This document shows positions 58,728-64,000 of a DNA stretch of 64,000 nucleotides, piece after piece. This stretch comes from Asterias rubens (lineage: Eukaryota > Echinodermata > Asteroidea > Forcipulatida > Asteriidae): positions 1,364,001-1,428,000 of the forward strand of contig NC_047082.1 in assembly GCF_902459465.1 (NCBI RefSeq), read 5' to 3'. The notes beneath the pieces were generated by a model. That model did not search any database, had not been told where the DNA came from, and saw nothing but the letters and a program-made list of their open reading frames with translations. The translations under genes were made by a program, and so were the position numbers. The number at the start of each line of letters is the position of its first letter. Position 1 is the first letter of the stretch.

Positions 58728-61700
58728 CTGTCATCAAACAAGAAAATACCCAATTTAAAAAAGTCCTTGAGACAACAAGGCTACAAAAATTTGCTTTTAA
58801 AGAGTGGCTGAAATGAGTCGTCTCCTTTTCCAAATCGGCAAGATCATAAACTTTTTTACCTAAACACCAGGCCTGGAATTACGCGCAGGACACAGCCTCC
58901 ATTGCAGCTGGTCTTGGCCTTGGTTGCCTTTTCAACACGTTCAAAGATGAATTTCCAAGCCTGAAATACTGCACAATATATGGGCAAGCTCTGTATTATA
59001 AAGGGTACGTGCCCGAAAAATCAAAGAGTTTTTACCTTGTGATGCTTTGACTGAGATAGCAGCGATGTCTTCTCCGTTGAGTCTGGCCTTCTTCATGACG
59101 CCGGTGGCTCGAGGGCATCCAGAGAGGCTACGGTGAGATGAGAAGCTACCGTTACAGTGGCCTGAACCATCACAACCAGGTATTGGACAACTATGTACAG
59201 GTAACAACACCAAGCATAGGAGCAGCGGGGGGAGAAGCCAAAGATACATGCACAGGTTTGGGTCATAGAGGGAATGAGGAGAAAGGCAGTAGGTTTGAAG
59301 ATGGGTTAGGACATGCAGAATAAGTATGAATTGTGGATGCAAGAGTTGACAATCAAATTATAAGAGTAAGAGGTGTTATTTAGGAAGGTAGTGTTGGAAA
59401 TGTCCAAAAGGGATTTAGTAAAAGATATTGACGCCATTAATGTGGATAAATTGCAGAAGTAGCAACAGGTGCAGAGGAAGGTACATGAAGAAGAAGTATG
59501 ATGCACAAGTAGAATTTAAATGCATTCGCAACAGAAATAGGAAGGTATTTAAAATGGTGGCAGAAGAGGGATCATGCATGGAGGGTGAAATGAAGAGTAG
59601 TTTTGAGACGATTGATAAGGAGCAGAAGTTCAAGCGGAATATGTAGATGAGAATAAGATGAACCAGGGGATGGGGATGGCAGATTGTGAAGCAGCATTAG
59701 CAGGAGCATTAAAAGAGAATTAACATAGTGATGCAGAGGTAATGTTGACAGTGGTGTTAAGTAGTGGCAGAGGATCATGAATTGAGGTGACAGAGATAGT
59801 TGAACCAGGAAGCGGTTGTTTGTTCAGGAAATTGGAAGGGGATATAAGAATCATCACAGGAGAGGTGTTGAGGGTACAGGAGAGTTGTAGACCAAGGTCG
59901 GAACACGGCAACAGGAGAGATGGGGGCAAATCAAAAGAAAACAAAAATAAACATGCAACATCAAGAGCAAAAAAAACACCTTAAAAAATAAGACACCAAA
60001 TATGTTTGGTCTCAAAATTCTGCCTTGTTTCTAAAAATGGAGGTTTATTAAGCAAACCTATGCATTGTGAAAGCATTTTTAGTTTGATATGATGCTTTTG
60101 TTCTGGTAAGTTTGCCCCAAACTTTCTTAATTGAAACAAGGCAGAAACAGAGACCAAACGATGGGAGACTTAGAGGGCAGCAGACAAACTGAGTGAACTA
60201 CCATTATTTAAGCAGCTCTGAAGCATGCATATCTTTCCAAAGAACACATGGTAAGTCTGCTGCCACCTAGTGTTCAAAAGGTCTCAAAAATAAAATCAAC
60301 ATAGCCAGCCACTGTAGAGGATTACAATAAATGCCCACCATGCAGGAATTACACAGAACATCCCCAACCACATGCAATCATGATCATGAAATAGGTAACA
60401 AACTTAATCATACTATGTCATATTCTGTGAATACCTTATGAAACTGATACTGTTAGGGACCAGACTATTTTTCCTTTTTTAATATAAATATTGCTCATCA
60501 AAATTGATAAAACCACAACAAATGTTGCATATTTCAAATTCATATGCTCATCAATGAACAGCAGTAATCAACTTAAACACATCACATTGATAATGGTTTT
60601 TTGTGAAGCTAAAAATTCGTGTGGTTATCAGATTTATTTTTGATCTGAAACTCTGTAAATTGAGGAGGGGCGGGGGTACACTGGGGGAGGGGGCTTACTA
60701 GCAGAGGAGGGACTTACCTAGGGGTCTCCATCTTGATGGTCTTGGGTGCGGCTGCAGCCGGCATACCGGGGGGCTGCTCATTGTTGCTGTACCCATCCCA
60801 TAGGTACGTCTGGTAGGCCTTGGATGCAAGGGGGCACCCTGAGGCACTGCGGTGTGAGGCGTACTTGCCGGTCAGATGGCCTGACCCGTCACAGTTGGGA
60901 ACTGGACACCTGGAAAAATACAGCCATATTAAGAGTTTAAAGCATCTTCAAGTACCACCTGCAGGTGGGACAGGCGAAATTTGGGGATTTGAACCAACAA
61001 CCTCCAGATTAATGTGCTGGCACTCCACCAACTGAGTTATCTAACTTTATGTTGGGGGTCTCCCTATTTTGTTAAAATCTTTGTTGGGGTGCCAGTCGAA
61101 AGCCATACAACTGTTTACTGTCATGTAGCCAGGGATCACACCCATGCTTTTGATACACCGTGGGAAAGGACAGTCAGGGGATCACCTTAAGGGGGATGCA
61201 ACTTTTTATGACAGATTTCAAATAATGAACCACAAGGGAAATGTACTATTGTGTAATATAAAAAGACGACTACATGTGTGTTCCTGTGAGATTACCTTTT
61301 CAATTCAACCCAACACTACAGCCCTTAATCAGTCAAAATACGATTTAAAAAGTCTGAAAGGTCTGAAACTATGATCATCATTTCAGGGAACATGTAGAAA
61401 AATGCCAGAGGACAACACCTAATGACCAGTCAAAGTTCACACCCCAAGTGGTCTGGCTGGCTAGCTAGTTCAGCGTTGAAAAGCAAACCCATTTAATTTG
61501 ACAAATCGATTTGGGAAAAAGCAAAAAAGCTGACGGACTAGAGAAATGACGAGCTATCTGGTCCTGTTGGCCAGTAACTAAAAAAATTATAGTAGGATTT
61601 GGGAACGTCTCTGGCCAAACACGGTTACAAATTTCTACCTGAACAATTCTGTTCTCTAATCAACCAACCTGACAAGAGGATCCTCCGGGTTCTCCTCATC

Positions 61701-61830
61701 TCCTTCAGACTGCCTCTTGATTACTGTCATCATGCTACGTTTCTTGGCACGGGGGCAACCGGACAGGCTGCGATGGGACGTGTAATTGCCTGTGATGTGC
61801 CCTGAGCCGTCACACCCTGGTGTTGGGCAC
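58231..61830 (-). CDS. MYT1: MYT1/ST18-type C2HC zinc-finger transcription factor, last four coding exons (partial)
   Basis: Minus-strand exons 61830-61669, 60909-60718, 59190-59036 and 58727-58231; GT-AG introns, matching phases, 1006 nt, ending at a TAG. They encode three NZF fingers followed by a C-terminal coiled coil and a tail. MYT1, MYT1L and ST18 are nuclear DNA-binding factors that recognise AAGTTT-type sites and recruit Sin3/HDAC-type repressors in neural and endocrine differentiation. Vertebrate members have six or seven fingers in clusters plus a MYT1 domain. Here only the last cluster is inside the window, and no further exon was found from 61.83 to 64 kb, so the 5' part lies beyond the right edge. 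Which vertebrate paralogue it matches is undecided; probably a single pro-orthologue. Confidence 0.95.
59036..59190 (-). CDS. MYT1: MYT1-type exon: last NZF finger
   Basis: It encodes [20 protein letters not shown], then [20 protein letters not shown] and [11 protein letters not shown]. All metal ligands are present; an extra Cys follows the ligand His. This last finger directly precedes the coiled-coil exon, as in MYT1/MYT1L. The exon starts phase 2 and ends phase 1 (G|GA). Confidence 0.95.
60718..60909 (-). CDS. MYT1: MYT1-type exon: NZF finger (second in window)
   Basis: It encodes [20 protein letters not shown], then [20 protein letters not shown] and a Pro/Ala linker ending in KTIKMETP. 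The Asn in place of Gly before the second Cys is a small departure from consensus. It is bounded on both sides by phase-2 introns, so the exon is a symmetric, shuffle-ready finger cassette. Confidence 0.95.
60975..61060 (-). mobile_element. tRNA-derived SINE fragment in MYT1-type intron
   Basis: Minus-strand AGATAACTCAGTTGGTGGAG (A-box) and GTTGGTTCAAATCCCC (B-box) are 45 nt apart, as in tRNA. Similar minus-strand fragments lie at about 49,495-49,570 and 44,690-44,780, and plus-strand B-box pieces at about 2,035-2,080, 45,290-45,330, 51,625-51,665 and 52,235-52,265. Confidence 0.55.
61669..61830 (-). CDS. MYT1: MYT1-type exon: NZF finger (first in window)
   Basis: It encodes [20 protein letters not shown], then [12 protein letters not shown], a perfect consensus NZF finger, followed by a linker with [20 protein letters not shown]. 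It begins one base before the first Cys codon (phase 2) and ends in phase 2 (AG|G). Donor GTTGGT is non-optimal but the next exon continues in frame. Confidence 0.95.
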
Positions 61831-64000
61831 CTGTGATGGGAAAATCTGTGTTTAGTTTATCGCATTTGGGGCTTTCTTTATTTAATTTTTTTTTAATTTT
61901 GTTTTTATTTGGGGGTTCACTCCAGAGATTCATAACTGCATCAATATCATATGGAATGCTGGCTTGAGAATAAACAAGTTTCTGTACATTTACCATGTAA
62001 AAGGAAACGGAACACAACTGAAACATTTCACGTCTGGTTCTTCTACAATTAAAGATAAAGTCATATCGTCATCTTTGTGAGGCACCTGGCAATTAAGAAG
62101 ACATGCTAGCTTGAGCCAGTGCAAAAAAAAAACAGAACTTTGTTTCAAAAAGAGCAGTTTTATCTAGTTGCAAAAAAAAAAAAATGAAAGAAAAAAAACC
62201 GTTGTTGCGTAGCATTGTGTGCTTTCAAATGCCTAAAAAAGTCTTTCTCAGATTCTAATATTTTATTGAGAAATTATCTCTTTCTAAAAAAAAAATACTC
62301 TAAAGACTGAAAGAGAGCCGTTTCTCACAATGTTTTATACTATCAACAGCTCTCCTTTGTTCGTTTCTAAGTAAGTTTTTATGATAAAAAAGTATATATT
62401 TTGAGTGTCCAGTACCTTTAAACAAATGGACTGGCTTATTCAAAATGTTGCTTTTTGTTAGTGACATTCACCAATGATCTTGAATTGCTGAGTAAGGGAG
62501 TAAGAGAGCAAGGATGGTATTAGGTCAGTTTAGGAAGATGTTGATAAGTAATAAAAGGATGATGATAATGTGTTATCAGTGACTGTAAGAAAAGATGAGA
62601 GGGTGTTACGCTGCGACGGCCAAAAGAAAAAATGGTTCCGTGAAAAATACGACAACATTTATTTTCTAATTTCAAAAGTTTCCATGTTTATCTCCTTCAA
62701 AGGGAAATATTACTGAAAACATACAAAAAAATCAAAAAATTTCAAAAACACGTTTGCAAAAAGTAGTTAATGTCTGTCGTTTTGACAATTACAGGGTCTT
62801 TCTCGATAAAGACTCTAGGGCCAAAACATCAGGCCATGAACTATTCTTTTGCATTTATACCATAGGTCCTTTTGGTTGGTAACAGCTAATTCTATTTTCC
62901 AATTCAATGTAGTCTGATAGAGGTCTGTTCAAGTGTAAAATATAATTTCTTTTAAAAGAAAGCCAAATGTGGTATTTGTTTCAAAGTGAAAAAATGTGTA
63001 ACTTATTTAAAACGTTTGCCTTAAAGATGCTATTTTTGGCCCAATACATTAAAAAATAGATTTTTTTGAGTGAATGGTATTTCAAAGAATATCGCCAGCT
63101 CTAACGAAAAAAAGTTTAACTTTACTTTTAATGGTCAGAAATCATGACAAAAATTTTAAACGTTTCTTATAAAACACATAAGAATTGGTCACGTGATATA
63201 TTGTCGTAATTCCGACTAATTTTGAGCACTTCATTTCACTGCTACTAATAATTGGCAGACTTTTTCGAGCAATGGCTCAAATGAAAGCTTGTAACTTTCT
63301 CGACCCCCATCAAAATACCTATTGAATTTTAAATCAAAATTTTGGGGTCAAATCGGCCAAAAATCTTACATAGCATCTTTAAGACAAAAAGTCCTAAAAT
63401 TTCTTCCTTCACCATCAAAAGAAAATCTATAAAAACAGTAAGCACTGATAAATGTTAGATTATACCAGATTAAATACATCTCCAAAGAGAAGTAGGACAG
63501 GCAACTGCATTCCAGCTAGCATTTCTAAAGAGATTTTCATGCACACAAGATTTTCCTATTCTTAGCATGGAGTACAAGGCAGTCGTTTCAGAGCACATTC
63601 TGTCACAGCCAGAGCTTATTGTAAATAGCCATGCAAATAAAAGCAAAAAAGCCCTCAAGCTAGTGTTCTGTTTGTTACTGGTAAACAACTGCAAGCCCCC
63701 CCCACAAAAATATCAATTGATGAAAAAACTACACTATGGGTGAAGAAATGTGATTTATCATCAGTTTAATGTGCGATAATCACTTTATAGTCGGTGCTGC
63801 TTAAGACAACTGAGCTAAGATAATAGAAGTGGGGGGGGGGGGGACACGGACAAGTAGCTTGGAATTACTGAAGCTTCGTGCTTCATCTCTTCAGTGGATG
63901 ACATGGGGTTAAACTGTGTCTAAGCACAACATTTCAAGTTATTTTTTTTTCATAACAATAATCAGCAGCCGACATGATGCACAGGGTTGCTAATCGTTGA
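61831..64000. other. MYT1-type upstream intron: no exon seen
   Basis: AT-rich with a decayed family-C copy (about 62,180-62,418) and a G run at 63,831. No CPxxGC-type finger motif in any frame, so the next 5' exon is outside the window. Confidence 0.55.

Noticed and set aside
59138..59984. Purine-rich frames in the MYT1-type intron (for example [19 protein letters not shown])
   Set aside because: Low-complexity GAAGAAG/GGAGA-rich intron; no splice logic or homology.

Overview
The window is intron-rich animal nuclear DNA. Three multi-exon genes can be assembled exon by exon from splice sites and conserved protein motifs. The repeat families (terminal-inverted-repeat mini-elements, tRNA-derived SINE pieces) and the human-like intron/exon structure suggest a deuterostome marine invertebrate, most likely an echinoderm of sea-star type. 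The species call is inference from familiarity with such repeats, not a search.

Layout. (1) About 3.36-19.55 kb, minus strand: a complete L3MBTL-type Polycomb-family chromatin reader. It has 18 coding exons and 943 residues: acidic N-terminus, FCS zinc finger, three MBT repeats, two C2HC (NZF) zinc fingers and a SAM domain. A candidate upstream promoter and non-coding first exon lie near 26.4 kb. (2) About 26.5-41.9 kb: a divergent intergenic region filled with mini-transposons, SINE fragments and homopolymer tracts; no convincing gene. (3) 42.02-47.66 kb, plus strand: a complete PCMTD1/2-type gene (protein-isoaspartate methyltransferase domain, BC-box and Cul5-box). It has 6 coding exons and 656 residues, much longer than its human relatives because of a disordered insert. 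(4) 47.7-58.2 kb: convergent intergenic or UTR sequence with tandem repeats and SINE pieces. (5) 58.23-61.83 kb, minus strand: the 3' four coding exons of a MYT1/ST18-type zinc-finger transcription factor (three NZF fingers plus C-terminal coiled coil). Its 5' part lies beyond the right edge.

How the genes relate. L3MBTL and MYT1 proteins are nuclear chromatin or transcription factors that share the same rare C2HC finger. All five such fingers here begin on an exon that follows a phase-2 intron 1-4 codons before the first Cys, which argues for common exon ancestry. PCMTD next to MYT1 recalls the human pairs PCMTD2-MYT1 (20q13.33) and PCMTD1-ST18 (8q11.23), so the window probably preserves an old linkage block.

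Mobile DNA. The left 19 kb (L3MBTL introns and 3' flank) holds about nine copies of one palindromic mini-element. One of them is split by a 342-bp long-inverted-repeat element flanked by a perfect 9-bp target duplication. A CAGGG-ended hAT-like element occupies PCMTD intron 2. No CRISPR array, operon, prokaryotic feature or intact virus was seen.
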